Assembly (NCBI RefSeq): GCF_000208865.1
Contig: NC_018393.1
Span: forward strand, 3,738,714-3,802,713
From: Neospora caninum Liverpool
Lineage: Eukaryota > Apicomplexa > Conoidasida > Eucoccidiorida > Sarcocystidae
Length of the DNA stretch: 64,000 nt
Direction of reading: 5' to 3'
Position numbers and translations under genes: made by a program. The notes under the pieces are model-generated. The model was not told where the DNA came from, searched no databases, and saw only the letters and a list, made by a program, of their open reading frames with translations. Each line of letters starts with the position of its first letter. Position 1 is the stretch's first letter. Of this stretch, positions 34,501 through 46,627 are shown piece by piece.

Positions 34501-36313
34501 AGTTGCTTACGCTTACCAGTTAATAAATACAGAGAGGCGAGAAAAAGTGCGTCTATAATTGGCATTCACACCCATAAGAGGACGAAAAAAAAACACAGAA
34601 GCAAACATAGGGAATCACAGCGATGTCTAAAGAATCACCGTGCGAATGCCCTTCGTGACGACACTTTCTACAAATCTATGTATGATGTATATATATATAT
34701 ATATTCGCTATATGTATATATATATATATATATATTCGCATGGTCACTTTCACGTAGATGAACATAAACATTCACCTTAACGCAAGAAAAATACATACGT
34801 GCACCTGCGCATTACGGCGCGCACAGGTGGTTGGACAACTCCCGCCCTTACAAAGTTCTTTACCAAAAGAACAGCTTCTCCTGTCTGTATCCTAGAGATA
34901 CTCTCCTTGGCCCTGATACCGGGAATCCACCACATCTGCCGAACACTCAAAAGACGAGTTCATCCCAAAATAACGGACCGATGGAAAGATTTGTCGCTGC
35001 ACCATGGCGGCCAGTGTTCCACATAGCCCGAAGATAGAGATACCAGTGACAACAGAGACGCGACACGAGAAAATAGCGGAGGTCCAGACTACCTGCAATT
35101 TTTGCAGAGTCTTCGGCCATAGAAATGCTGTAGACTTCGTAGAGAGCGCAAGTGGCTATCTTGTATCGTACATCCTCCGGCGAAAGGCACGCGCCACCTC
35201 GTTGCAACACATCTTTTTGTGAAGAACTCGCCACCTCTGGTGCCTCTCATAGAAGCTGGAGTCGTGTACATTTTGTGGGCTGGAGAACAAGACGTGTTTC
35301 GTGTCATTAAAAAAACCTTGATAGTGGGATGCGCCTGTAAACGAAAGAACTATCTTCTGTTTCCACCTTCAGTGATACGCCGATTGCCAACACTCTAACT
35401 GCCAGTTTCGATGACTCTGCACGTGTGTACTTTGTCACGTGCATGATATCCGAAGGAGTTTCCGTGTGTCTTTCCAATCTATCTCGTTTGAACGCCAGTG
35501 TTTATGCTCAGCTGAAATATGTTACATTGCATTGCCTGTACGCATTCTACGTGTTTTTTTAGTGACCGAGTTCAGTTGTCCGTAGTGGTAGGTTTTACAT
35601 TAGCTCCCAGTCGCATTTGGAGCCCTGCTGGCTGCTAACCATTCACCTTGTTTGTCGTTGAAACCTTTTTATTGAGCTTGAGTCCTTCTCTCCCCGCTTC
35701 AGACTACTTATCTTCCACGTGCTCCTTTCGCGCATGCACCTCACAGCATCTAAAACATGTGGACCTGTGTCGGTGACCCTCGGTGGGTCTTTGGGGCTGG
35801 CCGCCGTCCCACTTCACCAGCCCCAAACCTCCAAGTTGGCAGATTCTGATGCTTTTCGGCGAGGTTTTGGGTGGCGTGTTTCACTGTTGAAGCCATCTGT
35901 ACGAGCAGAAAGCTTTTTTATGAGTGTCTTCTGGACTGTATATCCTGCGAGAGATGCGGGTTTGCGAGGGTTTTATATTTTTGAACCGCAAAGGTTGTCA
36001 GTAAATGCAGCATCTTGGTAAGCTTTAGGAATTCCGTGCTTTTAGGTTAGACACGGCAGAAAGCGTCGTGGTCAGAAAAGCCACTTTGGTTTCCCCCCCG
36101 TGTTCCAGATCGAACCTTCTCACAGGTTAACATTCTTCCGTTCCACGGTTGTCCTTGCGCCTACAAGCACCAAAAGAAACGAAACGCGTCCAGTTCGTTT
36201 TCGGCGCATTCATCGTTCGGGGGTGTCTTCGCTCTGGCCTTTGCCCCTTCCACGTGGGGGAAGGCTCATTTTTCGTTTTCTTCCACGCACCTCTTGGGGC
36301 TCTGAAGAAAAAC
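31569..36313. other. long spacer, no gene recognised
   Basis: 4.7 kb between two divergent genes. Open frames are short, on both strands, without motifs. A+T content rises after 34.5 kb. It probably contains the adenylate kinase 5' leader at its right end. Nothing else identified. Confidence 0.5.
34679..34740. repeat. paired (AT)n microsatellites
   Basis: Two (TA)n blocks are each followed by TATTCGC, so the unit of (TA)n plus TTCGC appears twice. Confidence 0.88.
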
Positions 36314-37606
36314 ATGGCGCCAGCAAATACCGGAAAGAAGACGACCGCCGGACCGCCTGCCACTTCGGCTGCTTCGAAAGATGCACATGGAGGCTGCTCC
36401 TCGTCATCTGTGAAGAAGACGCTCTCCGGAGAGAAACCGACAGCTTCATCTCCTCCTTCTGTTTCCGCAGCTCATCCTTCCCCCGCAGCGGAAAATCGGA
36501 AGCCCGGGGGCAGCAAGAAAACCAGCTCGGCAAAGAACCCTGTGGCGCCCCGCAGCAAAACGGGCGGAGGCTCTCGTCGTAACTCGAAGGCGAGTGCACA
36601 AGTCTCCACAGGCCCACATAACGACGTGAACGCAGTTTCTAGCGGAAACAATTCAGAACTCATGAGCGCGGGAGGGGGGCCCTCGGCGGCCGGCCCCAGC
36701 TTTGTTCCGCTCGTTTGTCTCTTCGGCCCTCCCTGCAGTGGGAAAGGAACGCTGGCTGCTTTGCTTAAGGAGAAACTAGGAATGCTACACTGTTCGACCG
36801 GAGATTTGCTGCGTCAAGTCGCAAAGGAGGAAGGAGAAAAGAGTGAGGTCGGTGCCGCCATGAAGGCGGGAAAACTCGTGAACGATAGGGTCATTGTTCG
36901 TGTTTTGCAAGATGCAATGGCGAAGAACGCGAAGGCGGAGTGCAAGGGAATCATTCTCGATGGATTCCCGAGGAATGGGGCCCAGGTCGACGTGCTCAGA
37001 GAAATGAAGCTCTGGCCTGGTAAGAAAAATGTGGAGAATGCCTTCCGTGTCAAACCTGGTTTCCGTTGCCAGTGGTCCCGACATGTTGCGGCCATCTCCC
37101 TACGAGAAGAAGAGCCATCGCAATTGTCTTGCTCCGGTCCTCCAAGGGTGCCGCTTTTTCTATTTTCCCCTTTGCTGTTGTATGTGTTGCTTTCAGATGT
37201 TTCTTTCTTGATAAACGTCCCCCACGAGACCCTGTTGCGACGCATGGCGGCCCGCCGCGTAGACCCCGTCACTGGCGAGGTCTTCGGGCTTGGCTCCGAA
37301 CCAACTGATGAAGAGCAGAAAAAGAGGCTGATTCGGAGAGATGATGACAGCGATGAGGTTTTAGAGAATAGGATCAAAGATTTCGCAGCGAACATGGCAT
37401 GCATAGCGGAGCGCCTCACCGGAGACAAACGACAACGCGGAGAAAATACTGAGGAAACTGGCACACTGCAAGATGGAAACGAGAAAGAAGGAAAGACAAA
37501 TGAAACCTGTGAACTCATCGAGGTTCCGGGAGACAGAGATATAACAGAGGTTTTCAAGGACGTCCACGAGCATCTCCAACAGAAATTCCCGACAGTCTTC
37601 AGTTGA
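36314..37606 (+). CDS. Adenylate kinase with long disordered N-terminal extension
   Basis: Two exons, 36314-37019 and 37197-37606 (donor GTAAGA, acceptor TTTCAG, phase 1), give 371 residues; typical enzymes have 190-240. Residues 1-~128 are Ser/Lys/Pro-rich with no hydrophobic leader. The catalytic core shows the P-loop GPPCSGKGT (138-146), the AMP-binding STGDLLR (161-167), DGFPR (216-220) and the LID with RRVDPVTG (255-262) and RRDDD (282-286). Reaction: ATP + AMP to 2 ADP. The LID is the long type, without the four zinc cysteines. After the LID the usual Y-x-x-x-T-x-P-x-I pattern is altered and a Glu/Lys/Asn-rich insertion (~310-340) precedes the last helix. The ATG has the context AAAACATGGCG. 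The gene is convergent with the CDP-diacylglycerol synthase gene. Confidence 0.94.
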   Translation: MAPANTGKKTTAGPPATSAASKDAHGGCSSSSVKKTLSGEKPTASSPPSVSAAHPSPAAENRKPGGSKKTSSAKNPVAPRSKTGGGSRRNSKASAQVSTGPHNDVNAVSSGNNSELMSAGGGPSAAGPSFVPLVCLFGPPCSGKGTLAALLKEKLGMLHCSTGDLLRQVAKEEGEKSEVGAAMKAGKLVNDRVIVRVLQDAMAKNAKAECKGIILDGFPRNGAQVDVLREMKLWPGKKNVENAFRVKPGFRCQWSRHVAAISLREEEPSQLSCSGPPRVPLFLFSPLLLYVLLSDVSFLINVPHETLLRRMAARRVDPVTGEVFGLGSEPTDEEQKKRLIRRDDDSDEVLENRIKDFAANMACIAERLTGDKRQRGENTEETGTLQDGNEKEGKTNETCELIEVPGDRDITEVFKDVHEHLQQKFPTVFS

Positions 37607-39058
37607 TTCATCATTCAGAAAGGTGTTCGGGTAGAAAACGCCAGGGGTTCTCTGTTCGAACAAAGCACAGTGCCCTCAATCTTCAACTGTTAGGCTTGTG
37701 GAATGGCAAGTTTCTTAGCCGTGCTGGCGTGTGAACACATATTGCATGCACAGTGAAATAGAAGAAAGAATCATCAGCGCCAGCTTCACCAAATTTTCCT
37801 AACGCGAAAATGTTCTGTATCGCGCAAGTATCGTATTTGAAATGACCGCGTATTTTCATGAGGGTTTTCTGTTCCTCAGAATATAGCAGCGCTACTGAGG
37901 AGATTACCATGTGTGTCAGTTCAAGAGCATACCAGTGCAGTTGATAATTTTATGAGCCCGCTGCGAGACGCGAGTTCTTGCTGTCACTTCTGTAAAGCGA
38001 ATATGCATTGGGCCCGCACATTCCGACTCTTTTTACGCGCTTAAGTGACCCTGTGCAGACCCACCAAGAAACATTGTGTATCGCATGCTCGCCTTCTCTT
38101 GCTGGTGTAGGTAAATCTGGATACTCATATACATACACACATAATTGTACCGCTGAAGCAATTTGAAATTGCCTTTTCTTGTAGACTGGAAGTAGTCAGA
38201 AACCGTCCTTTTTTATGCACGGCTGTAGACCGCAGTGCACCTCGACCAGGGAGAGAGAACGCTACCCACAGATGAGAGGGGCGGGCCTTCACATTTGAAA
38301 AAGAAATCTGCAGATTGAGGAATACGCGGGCACATGTGGATAGGTGTAAAGCTACAGGCTTTTAATACTCGGGTGTGGCGGTCTCTTAACGTTACCTTCT
38401 TTTATTTCTTCACGCATTCTTACAGTATTTTTACCTCATCGGCGGCACTAACAGGTTAGACGATAAGCTTTAATAAAAGCACTCGGCACTATTATTGTAA
38501 TGGACAGAAAAACCAGTGCTCATATCGGTATACGTACACGAAGGGAGTTATATCTGCTGGGCACTGCCTGTTCGCTCTGCGTGTTGTTTTCAAATGACAC
38601 ATTGACAGAAGCGTGACCTTGCGTCATTGTCTGGACTATCACCTACCGCTCGTCGTGCAAGGTTTGGATTCCTCTCTCACTCTGTGTTTGGTCAAACATA
38701 CCCGTGAAAAACGGGGAAGAATGTTTAGTAGCGTGTGAATCGAACGGACTACCTTCTGGTTTCATTTCGCCATTCATGCTCCCCTCAACTGAGCCGATTC
38801 CGTTGCGCAGAACAGCGCGAACAGAGAGGGAGGAGGGGACACAGGTAGGACGCCGGCCTCCCTTCTGTTTTGGGAACTTTGGGATCTTTTCCACATTTAA
38901 AGTGCATGTAGATTTCTCTGTGCAAGTCTTCTAAACCTTGAAACGCTGTCTCAAGCGAAGGAATTCCTTCGAGAACGGCATTTCTAGGGTGAAAAAAAGC
39001 TCCAGAGGGAAAAAGCAGCGAGGACGGAAATACGATTGTTTGTAAGCATATCCTTTCA

Positions 39059-39112
<54 letters not shown>

Positions 39113-40144
39113 GTACCGAATCTGCGGCGACGTATCTACTACATGTTACGTCTTACAAGCTAGACTACCGGGGTAGGGCTTGAAACACGCAATTTTCACG
39201 GTTTCCTTTTCGGTTCGCGCGCCTCTCCACGCCCCAAAAGCTTCCAAGAGGCAGGGTGATCATTTTCCAGGCAGGAAGAAAGACGCAGCTCTCCCGGAGG
39301 CGACGATCCGGGGGGCTGCCTTGGTAGAGGCAGACGCCTCGTGGACAGCACTGCGTCACTAGAGAGCAACCTACGGAAAGGAAAACTGGTCCTCTGTCGT
39401 GCTCGAGAGCCAGGCGCTGTCCTTACAGCCGCCGCCGGGTTCTCTTGCGGACTGTTCCCCGTTTTCTTGCGGCCAGAAAGCCGACGAACCCCCATTACAA
39501 AATCCAATGCATGTATCCCCGGCCATTCGTTATCTCACTACCGATGCACGGCGTCTTCACCCTCCCCCAAGACATAGGTCTGAACGCAAATGTTTCCCGG
39601 CCGATGCGAAACGCTCAAACACGAGGTCTGCTCCGCATGCATCCAGCGACGGGAGACTCCCCTGGATTGCCGACGCGCCCCTGAGAAAACACGGTAAACA
39701 AAGACATTCAAGATCTAAACCAGTAGGCCAACTCGTAGTATAAACTCCGCAAAAAAAGGTGATGCGCGCAGATACACACAAAAGAAAGGCAGAGTTGTGA
39801 GAAGCTGGTAAATTGAACCCTAAAGGACGTAACTCTTCGGCTTAAAGAAACTCCTTTTTTGCAAAGTGCACTCGTCACGCGTATGGAAAGAAAAATGGCG
39901 AAATTGCAAGTCTAGGTTGATGGCAACGCTTTCTGCCAGGTGAACGGTTCGAAAAAGCCTGTTCTACGCGGCTCCCGATGAGACAAGGCAGACGCGTTTG
40001 TCGCGACTTCTCTCCCGAAAACGTGGCTCTTCCCAAAGAGCGCCTCTCACGCTAACGTGTGTGTGTGTGTGGACCGGAGCCGGTCTCCCTGCAGTAGAAC
40101 CGTTTGCCTTTGAGTCCTTTCCGTCTTACCTCTCGTGCGGACTC
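37607..40144. other. convergent 3' region between adenylate kinase and CDP-DAG synthase
   Basis: 2.5 kb of A+T-richer sequence, presumably the 3' untranslated regions of both genes plus simple repeat. No coding sequence supported. Confidence 0.5.
39060..39114. repeat. longest (AT)n microsatellite in the window
   Basis: About 42 bases of uninterrupted (AT)n are followed by GTATATATATGTA, between two convergent genes. Confidence 0.93.
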
Positions 40145-43027
40145 TCATCTCTTGCCCCTTGATCCGGTTTTCTCTTGGACTTGCTGCGCCTGCTTCGTTC
40201 TCCGCTTCAAGTCCGCCAGTCTCGCGATGACGACGGCCTTTACGCGTTCCAGTTCCTCCGCGTCTTCCATGGAGGCGACTGCCGCGAGAACACTTTTTTC
40301 CCGGTCTCTGCCGTCTACAGAGAAAGCAGCTGGCGCGCCTTTATGCTCCAACTCGCGCACGGCGCCAGTCTTTGCTTTCCAGTCTGACGATTTGTCGCGG
40401 ACGTCCGGGCCGGCGCTCCCTGAAGCGTCTCCAGCAGGCTCCAGGCACTGCGGGTTCTGCTGGGAAGCTGCGCCTACAGGCTCGCCGTGTCTCTCTCCGC
40501 CCATAGAATACCCTCGGCGGGAGTCGACACCAACCCTGTCGCCCTCGAAATCTTGAAATTCGTCCTCAACTTTCTCGTGCGGAGGCTGGAGGCGCAAATC
40601 TTCGCGTGATGCATGGCGGGGCAGGCGACGACGGTGTACCTCGGGTTTGCTCGCGTCCTCAGTGTACACGAAACTCGTGTAGTAGAGATGTGTGAACATT
40701 CCTGTGAGAATTTGACAGTCGAAGCGATCTGTGACGCCGCCGTGGCCAGGGATGATCTCTCCAAAGTCTTTGATCCGGGCGGCGCGTTTGAACCCACTCG
40801 CGAAGAAGCCGCCAAAGGGAGCTAAGAACCCGGCAAACAGCCCCAACACAATGCTGTGGAACTGAAAAGGAGAGAAATAAAAGCGACACGAAGGCGAGGT
40901 TGAGCGACGCGGACTGCGGGCCAGATGCGACCTTTCCACAGGCATGTCCTCCGGAGCGAAACCGTCTGCCACCGTCACAGCCTGCTGTTCCTGCTGAATA
41001 CGGACCGCGCCTTCGTTCTCGTCCGGGACCACGTCTCCCGAGCCCCCGAAGCCGCCCTTTGCGCGCTCGCCCTGTTGCCGTCCGAACGTCGGTGCTTCTC
41101 GGCGGGTGCGACCTCGCGGTTGGGCGCCGCTGCCACGTCCCTCGACCTTGCGTTCTTGCGCCGTCCCGATCTGTTCCGGCACGTCCCCCCCGTCAACATC
41201 CTCGGCCCCCAGAGCCGCTGCGTCTTCCCGGAGTCGGGCTCTGCCAATTTCCTCCGGCGTCGGTTCGAGAGGAGCGGTCCAGCTCTTCAGCCCGAGGAAA
41301 GCCTCGACTTCGGCGTCGTAGCACCGGGGCACGAACGCGTCGGGGACGTCGCAATCGAGGCCCTGCCACATGGCGAAGGGCCGGAAGTCGATCATGCGCG
41401 GTGGGCAGACGAACACTTTGTACTCCTGCAGTTGTTTCGCGACGAGCACGGCCCACAGCAGCGTGATGAAGGACGCACCGACGAACCCCTCGACGGTCTT
41501 TTTGGGCGACAGGCGGATGAGGCGCGTGCGGCCAAAGAGCATGCCGCAAATGTAGGCCGAGACGTCGTTGACAATCACGAGCGACGTCGGGAGAATGAAC
41601 CAAATGAGGCCGGAGTAGATGTTGGCGATTTGCATCAGAGCCTGGCCGACGATGAACACTAGGGCGACCAGCATGACGCCCAACTGGGAAAATTGGTACC
41701 GCATCGAGCCTTTCCGCAGAGAGAGAATGAACCACACCAGGCCAATGAACCCCGCAGTGTACGTGACCAGACTGTGAAACGTGAGGAGGCGCTCCAAGAA
41801 GCGGCGTGCGGCGCGGCCGAACACGGAACGTGCAGCATGGGCGCTTTCCTCGACGTCTCCGGCAGCCCCTCCAGCGCCACTCCCGCCGAACGGGCTGCTT
41901 GGCGAGTCGCACGGTCGCCACGGCATCCGAAGCACCGAAGGAAGTCCGAAACCCATGATGGTGATCAAAAACCAGTACCACTTGAGCCAGTAGAAGTCCG
42001 GGATCCGAGCCTCCTCGCGTTTCTGCTTGACCGCGATAATTTCCCAGTACATCGACGCCACGAGGGCGAGAACTAAGCCTGCGCTGTACACGTGACCCGC
42101 AGCCAGGATGATGATGAAGGTGAAAACGAGAATCAACGTCCAGAGCGACCGAACGCGGAAGGTCTGCAGCTTCTTCTCGAGGGGTTTATCCGCTTCCAGC
42201 TGGACGGATGACTGCCCCGCAGGCGTCGGATGGACCACGCTGTTTGCGCGCGAGACGCCAGTCGAGATCCCTGTCAGTCCCTTTGTCCCCGCGGAGGCCC
42301 CCGCGCCCGTCTCGACGCCAACGGAGGCGCCGAAGGCAGCCGTCTCGACTCCTCCTGGCCGGCTGCTGCCATATGCGGGCGGCGCGAGGCCAACGCAGCG
42401 GAACGGCTTCAGCAGAAATGCAAGCAAGGCCCCGGCTGCAGGCGAGGAAGACGTCGAGGGAGGCCGAGATCGACTGTGTCGAGTTGCGGCATCTCGCGAA
42501 GCGGCTGCCAGGTGCTCTGTGGGGCTGCTTCTTCGCTGCCTCAGGCTTGCTGCGGGGTCGGAAGACACAGGCATGCCTGCAGGCCTCTCACTGAATCTTT
42601 TCTCGCGCGGGAAAGATGCTTCTTCCCCCTCACCCTTTCGAGATCTGGCCGCGCGTGGGCCTTGAGCAGCGCCGCCTCGGGTCTCACGCATTGCCAGGTG
42701 AGAGGCATCCTCCTGGTTGGCTGTCCAAAGAGGTCCAGAACAAGACGCACACTTCCCCGTCTCTCCCGCACGGGATTCTGGTTCTGGGTCCGTATCGAGA
42801 CCCCACTCTGTCGTCGAGTGCTCCCCTTCGCTCTCTTCCACCGACCTCATGTCTGCTCCACTCTGGTGCGCAGAAACAGCCGTCGGGACTGGAGACGCTG
42901 CAGAGGGACGTACACCTCGATAGCTGTCTCTCGGAGTTGCTGCGGATTTTGATTCAAGACAGTGGCCACACACAGAACAACAGAAATCCTTCCCCAGCAA
43001 ATCCACAGTGCGACGAGATGATTTCAT
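40145..43027 (-). CDS. Phosphatidate cytidylyltransferase (CDP-diacylglycerol synthase)
   Basis: A frame of 960 codons starts at ATG 43027; the family is usually ~450. It makes CDP-diacylglycerol from phosphatidate and CTP, the precursor of phosphatidylinositol, phosphatidylglycerol and cardiolipin, in the ER membrane. Evidence: the CTA signature SGFKRAARIKDFGEIIPGHG then GVTDRFD near residues 742-768, and about eight hydrophobic segments from ~287 (LWTLILVFTFIIILA, YWFLITIMGFGLPSV, LVTYTAGFIGLVWFIL, GVMLVALVFIVGQAL, ANIYSGLIWFILPTSL, FVGASFITLLWAVLVA). SLVIVNDVSAYICGMLFGR is typical of the eukaryotic ER-type enzyme. The first ~285 residues and a ~120-residue block before FSPFQFHS are Ser/Arg/Glu-rich and disordered, as is the C-terminal ~140. 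A strong acceptor (CTCCTTTTCAG ending at 40862) lies in frame inside the second block, so part of it may be an intron. Confidence 0.94.
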   Translation of the reverse strand: MKSSRRTVDLLGKDFCCSVCGHCLESKSAATPRDSYRGVRPSAASPVPTAVSAHQSGADMRSVEESEGEHSTTEWGLDTDPEPESRAGETGKCASCSGPLWTANQEDASHLAMRETRGGAAQGPRAARSRKGEGEEASFPREKRFSERPAGMPVSSDPAASLRQRRSSPTEHLAAASRDAATRHSRSRPPSTSSSPAAGALLAFLLKPFRCVGLAPPAYGSSRPGGVETAAFGASVGVETGAGASAGTKGLTGISTGVSRANSVVHPTPAGQSSVQLEADKPLEKKLQTFRVRSLWTLILVFTFIIILAAGHVYSAGLVLALVASMYWEIIAVKQKREEARIPDFYWLKWYWFLITIMGFGLPSVLRMPWRPCDSPSSPFGGSGAGGAAGDVEESAHAARSVFGRAARRFLERLLTFHSLVTYTAGFIGLVWFILSLRKGSMRYQFSQLGVMLVALVFIVGQALMQIANIYSGLIWFILPTSLVIVNDVSAYICGMLFGRTRLIRLSPKKTVEGFVGASFITLLWAVLVAKQLQEYKVFVCPPRMIDFRPFAMWQGLDCDVPDAFVPRCYDAEVEAFLGLKSWTAPLEPTPEEIGRARLREDAAALGAEDVDGGDVPEQIGTAQERKVEGRGSGAQPRGRTRREAPTFGRQQGERAKGGFGGSGDVVPDENEGAVRIQQEQQAVTVADGFAPEDMPVERSHLARSPRRSTSPSCRFYFSPFQFHSIVLGLFAGFLAPFGGFFASGFKRAARIKDFGEIIPGHGGVTDRFDCQILTGMFTHLYYTSFVYTEDASKPEVHRRRLPRHASREDLRLQPPHEKVEDEFQDFEGDRVGVDSRRGYSMGGERHGEPVGAASQQNPQCLEPAGDASGSAGPDVRDKSSDWKAKTGAVRELEHKGAPAAFSVDGRDREKSVLAAVASMEDAEELERVKAVVIARLADLKRRTKQAQQVQEKTGSRGKR

Positions 43028-43910
43028 CGCACTGGGTAGTTCATTGAGAGGCGGCCTTTGAGGACGGAGCGGAAAGCCACTGGAGACTCTCGACACACCG
43101 AGGGACGAAGAGGACCGGGAGAATCACGTGGAGGACGACACAGACGAGGGAAGCGTCGATGAAAAAGATACGTTTGCGTAGTCTGCATTCTCTACCTCGG
43201 CCAGGCCTTGTCCTGGATTGCCTTCCTCAGCAGACGCACCATCGAAACGCGAACAGGAATGCCTGTTTCCCACCTGTGACACATCTGACCTCGGTGACGG
43301 TGGAGGTTCCATACCGAGGCCCCTCCCGTGTCGAGAGAAAATGTGGAGTCGCCGAGGACAGACGGAAAAGCGCTTCACTCGCGGAGGTTCACGTCTCGGC
43401 TGTGACGCGGAGCATGGGCTCGAAAACCTCAGGACATCTTCCCACAGATTTAAGGCAGTTCAGACTCCCACTGTGAACGCCCGCTGAACATTATCAGTCT
43501 GTCCCTCTGGCCGAGACCAAGGCTCGCTCCGGTCCGGGGTGAAATTCGTGAGCAGTTTTGCGCACCGCCCACTCGCTGGAACTGGACGCCGCGGGTCCCG
43601 TGGGTGGGACAGGAAAAATATCGAATCTCAAAGACACAAAAGTTTAGCGGAGCCTCGAACCTCCGTTCAAGACCGGAAATGAAGCTCCAGTAGAAACAGA
43701 GTGCTGACTGCGTTAGGCGCGGAGCCGTGTCCGCTGCCAGCTTTGAGGTCGGAGCGTCGAACACGGAACAACTGCCCGAGCGCATCCGTACATTGCAGAC
43801 GAACCCACGCAAGTTCACCACGGCACACGAAAATCAGAGAGAAGCAGCGACAGGAACAGACGAGAGGGCATAGAAGACCGAACTGCGTGAACGAGCGTCT
43901 CTCTCAGTAC

Positions 43911-43932
43911 CACACACACACACACACACACA
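43911..43932. repeat. (CA)11 microsatellite
   Basis: An uninterrupted CA dinucleotide run in the spacer upstream of the CDP-DAG synthase gene. Confidence 0.95.
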
Positions 43933-46627
43933 TCCAGGTCAACAGACGAAGGGGCTGGTGACATCCACGTACTATTTGCGAGGAATTTGTCCAGTCCTAG
44001 AGAAAACTGCATTCTTCTCCAGCTGAAACAACAATACAAAGATGAATCATTCCGTGGTTTGCATCTTAACTGCCACTTTCTTTTTTAAGGGAGAAGAAGC
44101 GCGCAGGAGAATCGTGGGTTGGTCGCCTCCACGGACTTGGCAAAGCAGACGCCAGGACCGAAGAAGGCCTCTCCCCTTGGTACTTCTAATGACTTCTTAG
44201 ACAGTCGTTTAGAAAAGGACAAGTCAACCCACAGCAACTATATTTGCAGGCGAAAATGGCGTTTGTGCCGCTTTCAAAGAGACGAAAAATGGGGAACTCT
44301 CACGGTCGTGAATGTTCGCCGCGACAGACAACGAAAATAGACATCGACGAAAAGGCGCAGTCCGCGGGCCGATATCTGTTTCCTCGCCTCTAAAAAGTAC
44401 GCGTTTCCTACACCACGTGTGTTTACAGCAAGCCTTCTGGCTTTCCTTTAAACTGGCAGAAGGGGAAATAATTTGGACATACAACGGTAGTCCATCGTCC
44501 AGGTGCCAGCGTGGAGAGAATCGTTAGCAGGACACACTGCACACATATAGCGCGTTTTGTTTGAAGTTGTGCGAGGTCCGGAGTGGAGGGAAGTGAATGT
44601 GAACCGGTTTACACGCTCGTTCCGTGCCAACAACAGCTTTGCGTGTAAGAAGAAATACTGCACAGACAGTTGTGCGTTTGAAAAACGCTCGGGCGTGGAT
44701 GCAACGTCACCAAGGATCGGGGAGAGCGGGACACCCGCTCTTCCAAGTTCGGACTGTGTACGATGCTCACGTATGAATAGCGCTTTTGACACTGCTTTTC
44801 CTAGTGCTTTCGCCCATGATTAAAAAACGGGATAGAATTGACAGTGTCCTAGGAAACTAAGCTCATGAACGCTATTGTGAAGACGACTTCGTCCCGTGCA
44901 TCTTGGGTGTAGTGTGACAGCTTTCGGTAAAAACGTGGGAAGGTAGCTCTAGTGGTAACAAAAAAGAGAGCGAAGGGGAGAGAAGGGGAGAGACGTAGAC
45001 TCAGTCATTTCGCAACGCAGAGGAGAGAGACGCCGGCTTGAAGCGTGCTATGTGCTCCGGGGCCCATGCGCGGGAACAAGAGTCCCAGGCGTAAAAATGC
45101 GAGGAATTTTCTTGAAGACAAGGACGTCACATCCCAAACTGAAGGAGGAATGGCACCGGAAGGCTTCCGTGCATGTAGGCCCGAGTGACACTACTTGGAA
45201 GACGTCACGCCCTGACTGCCCCATCTCTCTCTGAGAAAAGTTTAGTTAAGCGTATGACTGCTGATTCAGATAAAGGCTTTGGGCTTATTGAAATGGAGTG
45301 GACATTTGCCCCCTGCATCGCGTTAAGGCGGCACGTAGATGCTTCGTGTCCCACCTGGACGGTTGCCCGCGAGCAGGAAAATCAGCCCGTCTGTTGCAGA
45401 ACGGCCTTCTTGTTGAGGCTCATCAGGGAAAGCCACCTCTCGATCAGAACGGATGAAAGAAGAATGGGCATTCGTGCCATGTTCCTTTTCGGAAATAACT
45501 ACTACCAGTAGTGTATGTCATCCATGGCCGTTCGCGTCGAGCCACGCCCGTCGCCCGACCGCAAAGCCATCAGCAGGCGGGGGAGTTTTTCCTGCCGCTC
45601 AAATTTCGTTCTTTTCGACGTTATGTCGAGCCCCTTTGTTCGGCACAAGGAAACAACCACGATAAAAGAACAAGTTTGCGCTCTCACAAGCACGGGGTCA
45701 CCAGCTGCTTCGATATCTCTGCTGGACTGTTTCAGAATACCCCTCGCCGTTAAGGACGGTAGCCCAGCCGAGTCAAATCGGTTTGCGTTTGTTCGCGTTT
45801 TTCTACATGCATGTTCTGTTACAAGAAACAGTCACACTGGCTTCAACTGCCTACCTAAAGAACGCGTTGGCTGCGCAGTTTTAATCTCTCTCAGAAATGC
45901 GCATAAATTTCTTTCCACATTGTGAAGAAGATGCTGCTGTTCTGAAGCCTCAGGGAACGCACTATCTCCATCAGAGGACGCAGAACCTGACTAACCTTAA
46001 CACCTCTGAAATCATAAACAGGGTCAAAGCTTCCTGGAGCGACTCGACTGGCACTATTGATAGCGTGACAGCTCTTTTGATTTCCATGAACGGAGTCCTA
46101 GTGCCATCCCGCAATCAGCGGGCGCATTTACCAGCACAGAAGAGCAACTCCGAGCGATGCACGTTGGCCAAGTACCCAACACTGCCCCCGCCCATGCACT
46201 GTAGTTGGGAAGATCACGTCGAAGAAAGTGGTCACTGAATTAACAAGTAATTTCCTTTCAGAGTTCTGGGTTACGGCGTCGTGGTATTCCTCGAGTTATA
46301 TTCGAGGAAAGGTGACGCCGCAGTCTCGGCATGGTATTCACGTCCTACCGTCTACGATACTTAGCATCTGCAACTGCCAGTCTCAGTAACCGTGCTCAAC
46401 TCTGCTCGTGCCGCTCTCCAGACCCTTGAGATCCTCTGAGAAAAAAAATTCACGGATTACAGGAGCGTACACTGCGGCGCCTCCCGTTCGAAGGCAGCTG
46501 TCAGCTGAAGCGTGGCAGTGGCAGGCCACAGCGAAAGTTCCCGCTTGTGGTTCTTCAACGGAAAGGCAAGAAAACAGTGTGTCCGGTCGCTGGCGGTCTA
46601 TTCCAACATACCCCGAATGCCCAAAAC

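Noticed and set aside
40925..41662. 245-codon plus-strand frame within the CDP-DAG synthase gene
   Set aside because: Lies opposite conserved membrane and catalytic segments of the synthase; no domain of its own.
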